From Gracilibacillus boraciitolerans JCM 21714 (GTDB lineage Bacteria > Bacillota > Bacilli > Bacillales > Amphibacillaceae), in assembly GCF_000521485.1 (NCBI RefSeq), contig NZ_BAVS01000003.1, positions 96,040 through 160,039 of the forward strand: DNA of 64,000 nt, read 5' to 3'. The translations under genes were made by a program, and so were the position numbers. The notes below the pieces were generated by a model. That model made no database searches. It saw only the letters and a program-made list of their open reading frames with translations, and was not told where the DNA came from. Each line of letters begins with the position of its first letter. Within the stretch, counting starts at the first letter, position 1. Positions 37,627 through 47,714 of the stretch are shown piece by piece.

Positions 37627-38835
37627 ATGCAACGTGGAAGTTTTCAATGGATGAAATCATTAAATAAATCAATTATTTTAAATAAAATCCGTTCAGAAGG
37701 ATCGATTTCCCGAGCGCAAATCGCAAAGGAAACACAGCTTACACCACCGACCGTTGGGACGATAGTGAAAGAATTGTTAGAACAAGGTCTTATTAAAGAA
37801 AGCCAGTTAGGAATTTCACAAGGTGGCAGAAAACCAACATTGTTGGTATTAAATACAAGCGGATTTCACATAATTGGTATAGATGCAGGTCCAAGTGATG
37901 TTCAATTTGTTATTTCTGATTTGTCGGGGGGGAAAATTGTGGATGAGCTTGAAAAACCTGTAGAGTTCGGTATCGATGAAGAAAACTTTCTCCAAATGCT
38001 TGTGTCAGGAGTTGAAAACTTAATACATCGTAACACATCATTAAAATTTATCGGGATAGGCGTCGCGATGCACGGTGTAGTTGATTCAGAGCAAGGTATA
38101 TCTGTGTTTGCGCCCAATCTTAATTTGCGCAATATGAATATTAAATCAGTTCTGGAAACTTCCTTTGAAATGGTTGTGAAGGTGGAAAACGACGCAAAAG
38201 CCTTAGCGCTTGGAGAGGCATGGTTTCAAAATCAAACCGCAAATACCAGTATGATAGCAGTTAATGTAGGAAGAGGGATTGGTGCGGGCCTTGTTATAAA
38301 TGGAAAATTATACAGTGGTGAACATGGTATTGCCGGTGAAGTTGGTCATATGACAATTGATATTCATGGCAAAACATGCACGTGTGGAAATGATGGATGT
38401 CTTCAAACAGTGGCCTCAGGTCCAGCTATCGCGGAAAAGGCAATGGAAATGATCGATAAAGGGTATCAAACTCAATTAACCAATTATAATGGTGAATTAA
38501 CAGCAGAAATGATTTATCTAGCGGCTGTCGAAGGAGATCGATTGGCAAAAGATTTGTTAGAAGAGGCTGGAACTTACTTAGGAATAGCTTTAACCAACCT
38601 TATACATGTCTGTAACCCAAGCACGATTATTATTGGTGGTGGTGTCTCAAAGGCAGGAGACTTTATTTTGAAACCAATTGTTAACACAATAAGAAAAAGA
38701 GCCATTTCAGAAAAAGCCCAGGCCACACCAGTATACGTGTCAAGCCTAGGAGATTATGGATCCGCACTAGGAGCAGTAGCACTCATATTAAGCGACATAT
38801 TTGAACCGATGGGGGACAGGGACTGTCCCATTTAA
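37627..38835 (+). CDS. ROK-family transcriptional repressor (XylR-like)
   Basis: Sugar-responsive repressor of about 402 residues. The N terminus MQRGSFQWMKSLNKSIILNK is the XylR-type start, followed by a winged helix (ISRAQIAKETQLTPPTVGTIV). The ROK kinase-like domain has IGIDAGPSD, EVGHMTIDIHGKTCTCGNDGC with the zinc cysteines, and IIIGGGVSKAG. The usual glutamate after the zinc cysteine (GCLE) is glutamine here (GCLQ). The start at 37627 is chosen by similarity; an in-frame ATG at 37585 lies in the candidate operator. G7 at 37926 adds a glycine (LSGGKIV). The last residues are encoded by a short inverted repeat. It precedes an AraC gene and the galactan operon. Confidence 0.85.
   Translation: MQRGSFQWMKSLNKSIILNKIRSEGSISRAQIAKETQLTPPTVGTIVKELLEQGLIKESQLGISQGGRKPTLLVLNTSGFHIIGIDAGPSDVQFVISDLSGGKIVDELEKPVEFGIDEENFLQMLVSGVENLIHRNTSLKFIGIGVAMHGVVDSEQGISVFAPNLNLRNMNIKSVLETSFEMVVKVENDAKALALGEAWFQNQTANTSMIAVNVGRGIGAGLVINGKLYSGEHGIAGEVGHMTIDIHGKTCTCGNDGCLQTVASGPAIAEKAMEMIDKGYQTQLTNYNGELTAEMIYLAAVEGDRLAKDLLEEAGTYLGIALTNLIHVCNPSTIIIGGGVSKAGDFILKPIVNTIRKRAISEKAQATPVYVSSLGDYGSALGAVALILSDIFEPMGDRDCPI
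38808..38833. repeat. GGGACAGGGACTGTCCC-type inverted repeat
   Basis: ATGGGGGACAGGGACTGTCCCATTT overlaps the end of the ROK gene. This self-complementary element is common in Bacillales intergenic regions, often just after stop codons. Here it supplies the final codons (GDRDCPI). Confidence 0.6.
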
Positions 38836-38861
38836 CTAGCGAAGAAAGGAGTTGTGCTAAA

Positions 38862-39702
38862 GTGGTAGAGAAAAAGCGATTTACTTTTTCTGTGTCTGAA
38901 AATCCGCTACCGTTATATATTGAAAGTATTGGGTACAATCCGTATGAATTAGATTTTAATCGCCCAGAAGGATATCCATATTATCATTGGCTACAAACGG
39001 CAAAAGGAGAAGGGATTATCGAACTAGCTAATCAAACCTTTGCGTTACCACAAGGTAAAGGGATTTTATTAACTCCTTATACTCCTCATAAGTATTATTC
39101 TGATCATGAAGCGGCCGTACATTGGGAAACCTACTATATTACCTTTACGGGAGCAGCAATCGATCCAATTTTAAATGCATTGGATATGAATTTTTCTGCA
39201 TTCTATGAAGAAACGGAAAATATTTCTTTTAAGCATCATATGGAAAAAATGATTGGAAAACTTGAAAATAAACAGGATCCGCATCATTTATCACATGAAA
39301 TTTCAGCAGATCTCTATCAGTTTTTAATGTATTTAAAAAAATACGGTCAAATGAATAATCGATTATCTATCCTTCAATCGTTTGAAAAAATAAGAGGGAT
39401 CGTAGAATGGTTAGAACAAGTGTATTCACAGGATATCGGATTATTAGAAATGTCGGAAAAGGCTCAAGTAAGCTCACAACATCTAAATACGATGTTCCAT
39501 GATACATTTGGCATAAGTCCATATTCCTTTCTTGTTCAGTTACGAATACGCGAAGCAAAGCGTATTTTAATTACGACACGAGAATTGTCTTTAAAAGAAA
39601 TCGCACATCAAGTTGGTTTTAATGGGGGTTAGTCACTTTGTTACCACTTTTAAAAAGCGGGAAGGTGTTACACCAAGTACATATCGAAGTCTGCATCAAT
39701 AA
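38862..39702 (+). CDS. AraC-family transcriptional regulator, one frameshift near the end
   Basis: Regulator of about 279 residues. The N-terminal cupin sensor (HWLQTAKGEGIIELANQTFALPQGKGILLTPYTPHKYY) is followed by an AraC domain with DIGLLEMSEKAQVSSQHLNTMF and the recognition helix ELSLKEIAHQVGFNG-VSHFVTTFKKREGVTPSTYR. A five-G run at 39623 breaks the frame inside that second helix-turn-helix; four G would restore it. The start is GTG at 38862 with AAAGGAG upstream. It sits directly before the gan operon and is a likely activator of it. Confidence 0.87.
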
Positions 39703-39722
39703 TATGATGCAGACTTTGTTTC
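39688..39722 (+). terminator. Terminator of the AraC gene
   Basis: AGTCTGCATCA / TGATGCAGACT stem with a 6-base loop that includes the restored stop codon, then a T-rich stretch. Confidence 0.8.
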
Positions 39723-39830
39723 GTTTTTTGAAAGTAACTTAGAATAATTTGATATATTAATCAATTTGAAATCGCTTTATAATAAAAAGTGTTAAGATAA
39801 TTAATTTAATTTATTAAGGAGGTCATGAAG

Positions 39831-41130
39831 TTGAATAAAAACAAAACTTTATGGGGTTTAGTATTAATGATATCATTTGTTCTTTTATTAGCCGCTTGTG
39901 CACCAGAACGTGAAGGAGCAGAAGAAGCTGCAAATGATGATAATGGTAGCGACGAAAGTCAAGGTAATGAAGAATCGGGCCAAACAGATAAGCCTGAAGA
40001 ACTAGTTGTATGGATAAATGATGAGGATATTGCACAAGATGTATCCGCTCAAATGTTTGATAAATATACAGAGGAAACAGGTATTGAAGTGAAATTTGAA
40101 CGGGTTGCACTTCCAGACCAAGTTCAAGAATTATCATTAGCCGGACCAACGGGCGATGGTCCTGATTTATTTTTCCAGCCACAAGATAGTTTAGGTAATA
40201 TTGTTGCACAAGGATTAGCAATGCCGATCGAGTATACTGATGAGGAAAAAGCTGCTTTTACAGACGTAGCTATGGATGCATTTACCTACGATGGTGAGAT
40301 CTATGGGGGCTCCAGTAGCGATTGAAACCTATTTTGCTTATTATAATAAAAGCCTAATGGACAGTGCTCCTGAAACAATTGATGATGTATTTACAATGTC
40401 ACAGGAATTAACAGATGCTAGTCAAGATCAATATGGATTCCTGGTTTCACCTGAATTCTATTACTTATATTCCTTTATGAATGCATACGGGGGGGGTTAT
40501 GTATTTGGAGAAACAGATGGTGTCTATGATCCAACAGATATTGGTTTAGATAATGAAGGTTCTATCGAAGGGTTAAAGAAATATAAAGAGTTTATTGATG
40601 CAGGACTACTGCCAAAAACACTAACAGTCGATGTGTTAGATGGATTATTTAAAGAAGGAAAAGTTGGTATGGTCATAAGTGGTCCGTGGAATATGCCAAT
40701 TTACAAAGAAGCTCTTGGTGATGATTTGGCTACAGCACCATTACCGATGATGAACGGTGAGGTTGCCCCCCCATCCTTTGTAGGAGTAAAATCATGGTTA
40801 GTTTCTTATTATAGCGAAAATCAAGAGTGGGCTGCAGATCTTGCGAAGTTTATGACAAATAATGAAAATTCTCAGCTATACTTTGATGTTACTGGTGAAT
40901 TACCGCCAAGACCGGAAATTTTAGATGCAGTAGAAGACTCAATTTATGCTGGATATACGGAACAAGTGCCAAATGGTACTTTAATGCCAAATATTCCTGA
41001 AATGTCTCCAGTTTGGGATATGGATGTTGCGATCGAACTAATTAATAATGGTTCAGATGTAGAAAGCGCAGTAAAAGATACTGTACAATCTATCAAAGAT
41101 AATATTGCGACAATGGGAACGTCAGAATAA
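39831..41130 (+). CDS. ganS: Galacto-oligosaccharide-binding lipoprotein GanS-like, one frameshift
   Basis: Extracellular sugar-binding lipoprotein heading the galactan operon. The lipobox is LLLAACAPE, followed by an acidic linker; the MalE-type domain begins at ELVVWINDEDIAQDVSAQM, with DLFFQPQDSLGNIVAQG. A five-G run at 40305 breaks the frame (EIYG-APVAIETYFAYYNKSL expected). G8 at 40491 and C7 at 40766 each add a residue (YGGGYVF, VAPPSF). TTG at 39831 is preferred as start because AAGGAGG lies 8 bases upstream; the ATG at 39825 is too close to that site. Function is assigned from the following genes: GanP-like permease, galactanase and beta-galactosidase. Confidence 0.86.
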
Positions 41131-41138
41131 ATAAACAA

Positions 41139-41178
41139 GGAGTGGGAAAGATCAATCTTTTCCACTCTCCATTTTTTT
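41139..41178 (+). terminator. Intercistronic hairpin after ganS
   Basis: GGAGTGGGAAAG and CTTTTCCACTCTCC form a strong stem followed by seven T. As an attenuator between the lipoprotein and permease genes it would keep GanS more abundant than the membrane complex. Confidence 0.8.
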
Positions 41179-41215
41179 AGTTTAATAAAGAATTCTTTTA
41201 AATGAGGTGGAATAG

Positions 41216-42537
41216 ATGGTTCAAAAGGGAAAGTCAATTGAACATCTGCCAGGAAATCAAAAAAATTAAACCCGACTATTGCAATGGTACTTTCCATTCT
41301 TGTTGCAGGTTTAGGTCAAATATATAATAAGCGCTATATGAAGGGAATCTCTTTCATCTTACTGGAAATTGCCTTTATTTTAGCGACTTTTGAATTTCTT
41401 TGGTTAGGTTTATGGGGGGAATTGTTACGTTAGGTACAATACCTGGTGTCGATCACTCTATTTATTTACTTGTATATGGTATTGTTGCTTTGCTATTAAT
41501 AGCGGTAGCGGGGGGGGTGTTCTACGTATTTAATGTGATGGATGCAAAGAACCAGGCAATAAAGATTAATAATGGTTGGATTGTACCTAGCTTTAAACAG
41601 TCTCTGCAACATTTATATGATAAAGCATTTCCATATATTATGACAGCACCAGGCTTTGTGTTATTAATTTTTACAGTTGTTTTTCCGTTGTTATTTGCTA
41701 TTGCGTTAGCATTTACTAATTATGACTTATATAATTCACCGCCACGTAATCTAGTGGAATGGATCGGCTTTGGTAACTTCCTGGACTTAGCCACAGTACC
41801 TATTTGGCAAAATACATTTGCAAGTGTATTTACCTGGACAATTATATGGACACTTGTAGCCACTTCGTTTCAAATTGTGGTTGGTTTGTTACTTGCTGTT
41901 TTAGTAAATGATAAACGCGTGAAATTCAAAAAAACAATCAGAACGATTTTAATTTTGCCTTGGGCTGTACCTGGTTTCGTTTCGATTCTCATATTTGCAG
42001 CGATGTTTAATGATCAATTTGGAGCTATTAATCGAGACATTATTATCCCACTAATTGGTGGAGAAGGACTACCATGGCTGACAGATCCATTTTATACAAA
42101 AATAGTATTAATTATGATTCAAACATGGTTAGGTTATCCGTTTGTATTTGCTCTGTTTTCAGGGGGTATTACAAAGTATCTCGTCTGAATGGTATGAGGC
42201 AGCAGAGGTAGACGGTGCAACAAGGTGGCAAAAATTTAGAAATATTACGTTACCACACGTGTTGTTTGCAACTGCTCCATTATTAATCATTCAATACACA
42301 ACTAACTTTAATAATTTTAATATTATATATCTGTTTAATGAAGGTGGACCTGCCGTTCAAGGTCAAAATGCAGGTGGAACAGATATCTTAATTTCCTGGG
42401 TTTATAAACTAACGTTTGAAACAAATAATTATAGTATGGCTGCAGCTATTTCTCTAATTATTGGTCTGATGGTATCTATATTTGCCATTTTTCAATTTAG
42501 ACGTACCAGCTCATTTAAAGAGGAGGGCAATATGTAA
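41216..42537 (+). CDS. ganP: Galacto-oligosaccharide ABC transporter permease GanP-like, three frameshifts
   Basis: MalF-type permease with the extra N-terminal membrane module of the GanP group: MVLSILVAGLGQIYNKRYMKGIS and TLGTIPGVDHSIY precede the permease domain, which starts near FPYIMTAPGFVLLIF. The coupling loop is SSEWYEAAEVDGATRWQKFRNITLPH. Breaks: one A lost near 41261 (PGKSKKLNPTIA expected), six G at 41414 (LGLWG-IVTLGTI) and five G at 42163 (LFSG-VLQSISSEWYEAAEVDG). G8 at 41510 adds a glycine. The ATG at 41216 follows TGAGGTGG. Restored length is about 437 residues. It overlaps ganQ by one base. Confidence 0.88.
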
Positions 42538-43379
42538 TGCATCCAAAATTGAAATCTAATTTAGAGTTATTGGGTATTTATGTTATTTTTGCGTTTATGG
42601 CAGTTATTATTATATATCCAATTATATGGGCCTTGGGTATGTCGTTGAATCCAGGAAACAGTTTATATTCTTCATCTATTATTCCAAAGAATTGGTCGTT
42701 TGAGCATTATAAATGGTTATTTACGGATCCTAACAGTAACTATTTACTGTGGTACAAAAATAGCATGATTGTTTCCGTAACAACGGCATTGTTCTCTGTA
42801 ATTATGACGTCATTTGTAGCGTATTCCTTTTCCAGATATAATTTTGTTGGAAGAAAGTCAGGCTTATACACGTTTTTAATTCTACAAATGTTTCCTGTTA
42901 TGATGGCGATGGTAGCATTGTATATCTTTTTACATTTAATCGGTCTATTGGATTCATTAACAGGTTTGATTCTTATTTATATTGGAAGTCAAATTCCTTT
43001 TAATGCATGGTTAGTAAAAGGGTACTTAGATACGATTCCTAGAGGGCTGGATGAGGCTGCCAGAATTGATGGAGCAGGGCATTTCACCGTATTTATCAAA
43101 ATTATTATGCCATTAGCAAAACCGATCTTGGCGGTGGTCGCTTTATTTAATTTTATGACGCCGTTATTTGATTTTATCCTGCCTTCGATTGTTTTAAGAA
43201 GTCCGGAGAATTTCACAATTGCACTCGGTTTATTTAATTTTATAAATGATCAATTCTCTAATAATTTCACAAGATTTGCTGCTGGCGCCATTTTAATTGC
43301 CATACCAGTTGCTGTCATCTATTTATTTTTACAACGCTTCTTAATATCAGGATTAACAGCAGGTGGTACAAAAGGATAA
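42537..43379 (+). CDS. ganQ: Galacto-oligosaccharide ABC transporter permease GanQ-like
   Basis: MalG-type permease of 280 residues, intact, with six hydrophobic segments. The coupling loop is IPRGLDEAARIDGAGHFTVFIKIIMPL and the C terminus ends FLISGLTAGGTKG, typical of MalG/GanQ. GGAGGG lies upstream of the ATG, which overlaps the stop of ganP (TAATG). It completes the importer with GanS and GanP; the ATPase must come from elsewhere. Confidence 0.92.
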   Translation: MHPKLKSNLELLGIYVIFAFMAVIIIYPIIWALGMSLNPGNSLYSSSIIPKNWSFEHYKWLFTDPNSNYLLWYKNSMIVSVTTALFSVIMTSFVAYSFSRYNFVGRKSGLYTFLILQMFPVMMAMVALYIFLHLIGLLDSLTGLILIYIGSQIPFNAWLVKGYLDTIPRGLDEAARIDGAGHFTVFIKIIMPLAKPILAVVALFNFMTPLFDFILPSIVLRSPENFTIALGLFNFINDQFSNNFTRFAAGAILIAIPVAVIYLFLQRFLISGLTAGGTKG

Positions 43380-43403
43380 TATTTTGCTTGGAGGAACATA
43401 AAT

Positions 43404-44485
43404 ATGACACAGAAAGAATTTATCAAGGGTGTCGATTTGTCATTTGTGGATGAAGTCGAAACAGAAGGTGGTACATATTATGAACATGGTCAACCTGCTG
43501 ATGTTATTGATATCCTGCATCGTTCAGGCGTCAATGCGGTAAGACTTCGTTTGTGGCATACACCCACTGGGGGATATTGTAATCTGGAAAGAACGATACA
43601 AATGGTTAAACGAGTTAAAGAATATGATATGGATTTTCTTTTGGATTTTCATTATTCAGACTACTGGGCAGATCCGGGCAAACAAACAAAACCAAAGGCA
43701 TGGCAAACCTTAAATTTTGTCGAGCTAATTGAGGCGGTATATCATTATACAAAAGATGTTATCGAAGCCTTTAAGAAGGAAAATATAATGCCAGATATGG
43801 TCCAGATCGGTAATGAAATAACCAATGGTATGCTTTGGGAAGACGGAAAGATCTATCAAGAAACAGATGATAAAAAAGTGGAAAGCTGGGATGGCATTAT
43901 TCCGCTAATTAAAGCAGGGCTTGATGGAGTGAAAGCTGCTACGACTAACGAGGATTCAGTTAAAACAATGATTCATATAGATCGTGGTGGCGATAATCCA
44001 GGCACACGTAAGTTCTTTGATCAAATGGAAAAATACAAACTTGAATATGATGTGATTGGTTTGTCTTATTATCCATGGTGGCATGGCCCATATGAAGTAT
44101 TTGAAGCAAATCTTGTGGATACTGCAGCTCGATATCAGAAAGAAATTATTGTCGTTGAAGTTGCATACCCATGGATCGTACCAGATGACATTCCAGTCGT
44201 TGACGATGCGCCAGACTTTCGTGAACATCTCGTGCCGGGTTATCAGCCAGTGCGGAAGGTCAAAAGGCATATTTAGAAAAATTAATGGACACAGTGAAGC
44301 AAGTTCCAAATCAGTTAGGCAAAGGTATTTACTACTGGGAACCATGTTGGATTCCCTCAAAACAGGAATGGTCAGTTGGTCACGAAAATAATTGGGCCCA
44401 TTTAACCTTATTCGATTATAAAGGGAACAAGTTAATCGGACTTGATGCATTCTCCAAACAAAAACAACAGGAAGAAGTCAGGTGA
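43404..44485 (+). CDS. GH53 endo-beta-1,4-galactanase, apparently cytoplasmic, one frameshift
   Basis: Glycoside hydrolase family 53, cutting beta-1,4-linked galactan chains. Family landmarks are FIKGVDLSFVDEVE, VNAVRLRLWHTPTGGYCNL, LLDFHYSDYWADPGKQTKP, the acid/base glutamate in VQIGNEITNGMLW and the nucleophile in VEVAYPW. Loss of one base near 44252 breaks the frame (GYQPSAEGQKAYLEKLM expected). The tail GKGIYYWEPCWIPSKQEW is in the second frame. Unlike secreted GanB-type enzymes it begins MTQKEFIKGVDLSF with no signal peptide, so it should act on imported oligosaccharides. Restored length is about 360 residues. GGAGG precedes the ATG. Confidence 0.88.
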
Positions 44486-44489
44486 TAAA

Positions 44490-46543
44490 ATGAAATTCAA
44501 TCCAGTAAGCAATAAAATTCCAAAAATGTTACACGGTGCAGACTATAACCCAGAACAATGGGCGAAGTATCCCGAAGTATTAAAAGAAGATATTCGATTA
44601 ATGAAACTAGCAAATTGTAATGTAATGTCTGTTGGGATTTTCTCATGGGCAAAGCTAGAGCCTGAAGAAGGAACATTTACGTTTGAATGGATGGATAAAT
44701 TGCTAGATACTTTTCATGAAATGGAATCTATGCCTTTTTAGCAACCCCCCCAACTGGTGCTAGACCGGCATGGATGTCTGAAAAATATCCCGAGGTATTA
44801 CGCGTAGGTAAAAATCGCGTGCGTAATCTTCACGGCATGAGACATAATCATTGTTATACTTCGCCAGTCTATCGCGAGAAAACAAACATTATGAATACGA
44901 AATTGGCTGATCGCTATGCAGAGCATCCGGCTGTAATAGGCTGGCATGTATCGAATGAATATGGTGGTGATTGTCACTGTGATTATTGTCAGGATGCGTT
45001 TCGTGATTGGCTAAAAGAAAAATATAAGACATTAGACGCATTAAATGATGCGTGGTGGACAACGTTTTGGAGCCATACTTATTCTAACTGGTCACAAGTA
45101 GAATCACCAGCGCCACACGGAGAGACAATGGTCCATGGACTTAATTTGGATTGGAAGCGATTTGTTACGGCACAAACGTTAGATTTTTATCGTCATGAAA
45201 TAAAACCTTTAAAAGCGGCCAAACCAGAAATGCCCGCAACAGCTAATTTCATGGAACTCTTTGAAGCATTGGATTACGCAAAAATGGCAGATGATATCGA
45301 TGTGATTTCGTGGGATTCCTATCCAACATGGCATGATCAACAAGATGCATCATTTCTTGCAGCATACACAGCAATGAATCATGATTGGTTCCGTTCCCTT
45401 AAAGATGGAAAGCCATTTTTACTAATGGAAAGCACACCGAGCTTAACAAACTGGCAACCGATCAGTAAGTTAAAAAAGCCTGGCATGCATGCTCTATCAT
45501 CTTTGCAAGCAGTTGCACATGGTTCTGACTCTGTACAGTACTTCCAATGGCGTAAAAGTCGTGGATCGAGTGAAAAATTCCATGGCGCAGTAGTCGATCA
45601 TGTGGGCCATGAACATACCCGTGTATTTCAGGAGGTAAAAAATTTAGGTGAAGATTTATCGAAATTAGATGAGGTAGTTGGCACAACAGTTGCAGCAGAA
45701 GTGGCAATTGTTTTTGATACAGAAAATCGCTGGGCTGTCAAAGATGCTCAAGGGCCGCGTAACAATGGTGTTCACTATGAACGTACGGTTGTTGAGCATT
45801 ATCAGGCGTTCTGGGAGCAAGGCATTGCGGTAGATGTTATTGATTCTGAGAAAGACCTTTCCAAATATAAACTGGTAGTGGCACCAATGTTATACATGAT
45901 CCGACCTGGTGTGGGTGAAGCTATTGAAAAATTTGTCCAAAACGGTGGCACGTTTGTTACAACCTACTGGTCTGGAATCGTCAATGAAAATGATTTATGT
46001 TTCTTAGATGGATTTCCTGGACCATTGCGTAAAACTTTAGGTATATGGTCAGAAGAAATCGATGGTTTATATGATGGAGAAGTCAATCCAATTAAGACGA
46101 TAGGTAATAATAAATTGGGAATTCAGGGTGAATATGAAGCAAGAGAATTATGTGATCTTATCCATTTGGAAGGAGCGGAAGCATTAGCAAATTATGGGGG
46201 CAGATTTCTATGCTGGTCGACCTGCTTTAACCGTTAATAACTTTGGGGAAGGTAAAGCTTATTATATCGCATCCAGAAATGATCATGCTTTTCAACAGGC
46301 TTTTTACCAACAGTTAGCTGATAAATTAGAGTTGAAACGTGCGATTGCAGCCCACTGCCAAAAGATATGAGTGCCCAGATTCGTACAGATGGTGAAAATG
46401 AATTTTTATTCCTAATGAACTTTTCTAATGAAACGAAAAAAATAAATCTCCATAATCAGTTATATCAGGATATATTAAATGGTGATGAAGTGAATACATC
46501 AATTTCCTTAGATGGCTTTAGTGTGAAAGTCTTACGAAAATAA
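44490..46543 (+). CDS. ganA: GH42 beta-galactosidase GanA-like, several frameshifts
   Basis: Intracellular beta-galactosidase trimming galacto-oligosaccharides to galactose. The N terminus MLHGADYNPEQW is typical. The acid/base glutamate is in HVSNEYGGDCHCDYC, which also holds zinc cysteines, and the nucleophile in LLMESTPSLTNW; the C-terminal trimerisation domain starts near VEAAIVFD-like AAEVAIVFDTENRW. Breaks: one G lost near 44725 (FHEMGIYAFLATPTGARP expected), five G at 46196 (NYG-ADFYAGRPA) and one C lost near 46354 (IAAPLPKDMSAQ). C7 at 44745 adds a proline. The restored frame ends in VKVLRK at 46543, about 683 residues, normal. It starts 4 bases after the galactanase stop. Confidence 0.9.
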
Positions 46544-46551
46544 ATGTGGCT

Positions 46552-46810
46552 ATAAAATAGAAAGACTGCGATAAAAGTAAAATCCGAACGGTCATGCGAA
46601 TCGTTCGGATTTTTTAAATTGTATAATAAGAAGATGATGCGACATAATTCCTATGGCCATTTTGAAATGGAAAGTAGGAGTAACCACCGCTCCGGCTTGT
46701 CCGCTTCCCTTTCCGCAGGTTTTTTCTCTCAGCTAACTTTGGCAAGCCGAAGCGGTTGTTACGCAGAGGATTTCTTTCAAAATGACCATTCTGATTGGCA
46801 ATCATTCATA
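46552..46810. repeat. GC-rich intergenic repeat, copy 5, with terminator at its start
   Basis: Occupies the gene-free stretch 46544-46938. AAATCCGAACG / CGTTCGGATTT with a T tract (46580-46616) is a good terminator for the gan operon. The following 190 bases match 16740-16916 (TGCGACATAA, CATTTTGAAATGG, GGCAAGCC). An overlapping reading frame on the plus strand is an accident of the repeat and is not counted as a gene. Confidence 0.75.
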
Positions 46811-46898
46811 CTTTCTGCTAAAATGCAAAGCTTCATGGAAGTAGTTGACGAAACAGAAAAAAATCAGTAAACTATAATTGTTCCATATTACAAATAGT

Positions 46899-46917
46899 AA
46901 TTCCATTATACGGAACT
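46899..46917. promoter_or_regulatory. Candidate IclR-type operator
   Basis: ATTCCATTATACGGAAC is an imperfect palindrome with TTCC...GGAA arms, as in many IclR-family operators. A second half-site, GTTCCATATTAC, lies about 20 bases upstream next to a TATAAT box (46873). It precedes the iclR-family gene by about 22 bases, so autoregulation and control of the galactonate genes are likely. Confidence 0.55.
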
Positions 46918-46938
46918 AGAAAGAGGGGTTATGATGGG

Positions 46939-47697
46939 ATGGTACAATCTGTTGAGCGCACTTTATCGATATTAGAATTACTAGGTCACTATCCTAATGG
47001 ACTAAGTATTACAGCAGTAGCAAAAGAACTGAACCTCGCAAAAAGCACGGCACATCGGCTTTTAAGTACCTTAATGGCTAGAGGATATGTGCAGCAGGAT
47101 AGCCACAGTGGTTATTATTGTTTAGGTACTCAATGTTTGGTGTTAGCGAGTAATTTACTAAACAATCTAGATATACGATCGGTAGCTAAGGATGCGTTAC
47201 ATAGCTTAAGCTCAAGTACCGAAGAAGTTGTCCATTTATGCATTGAAGATAAAAATGAAGTCGTTTACATCGATAAAGTCGAAAGCAATCAGACATTAAG
47301 AATGTATTCACAAATTGGCAGAAGAGCATACATGCATTGTACGGGTGTTGGCAAGGTATTATTATCTGATTTTAATGTAGATCAATTAGATCAGTTGATT
47401 AAAGAAAAAGGATTACCGATTTTTACTGAGAATACAATTACCGACCGGAAACGACTACTGGATGAGCTAGCGTTAATTAAAGAAAGAGGTTATGCCATCG
47501 ATGAAGAAGAGCATGAAAAAGGGATTCGCTGCATTGCTGCACCCATCAGGGATTATGAAGGAAGCATAATTGCTGCTATCAGCATTGCGGGTCCGATCGA
47601 ACGAGTAACCAGAGCAAGAGTGAAGGGTGCTCTAGCAAAGGAAATCATAAAGCAGAGCTGTAATATATCTAACAAATTAGGATATATTCAAAAATAA
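46939..47697 (+). CDS. IclR-family regulator (KdgR-like)
   Basis: Regulator of 252 residues. The N-terminal winged helix reads [20 protein letters not shown] and [21 protein letters not shown]. The ligand domain has [21 protein letters not shown] and [25 protein letters not shown], both hallmarks of IclR proteins that sense keto-acids such as KDG. The start at 46939 (MVQSVERT) follows AGAGGGG. The frame is intact. It heads a row of genes making and using 2-keto-3-deoxygalactonate, a plausible effector. Confidence 0.9.
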   Translation: MVQSVERTLSILELLGHYPNGLSITAVAKELNLAKSTAHRLLSTLMARGYVQQDSHSGYYCLGTQCLVLASNLLNNLDIRSVAKDALHSLSSSTEEVVHLCIEDKNEVVYIDKVESNQTLRMYSQIGRRAYMHCTGVGKVLLSDFNVDQLDQLIKEKGLPIFTENTITDRKRLLDELALIKERGYAIDEEEHEKGIRCIAAPIRDYEGSIIAAISIAGPIERVTRARVKGALAKEIIKQSCNISNKLGYIQK

Positions 47698-47714
47698 GTG
47701 AAAGGATGAGAAAA

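Noticed and set aside
39765..39780. CcpA site upstream of ganS (TTGAAATCGCTTTATA)
   Set aside because: Only the left half fits the consensus; the right half lacks the required CA, so it was not listed as a site.
46619..46870. 83-residue reading frame between the GH42 gene and the IclR gene
   Set aside because: It overlaps the GC-rich repeat, has no ribosome binding site, and the corresponding part of the repeat copy at 16740 does not conserve the frame.
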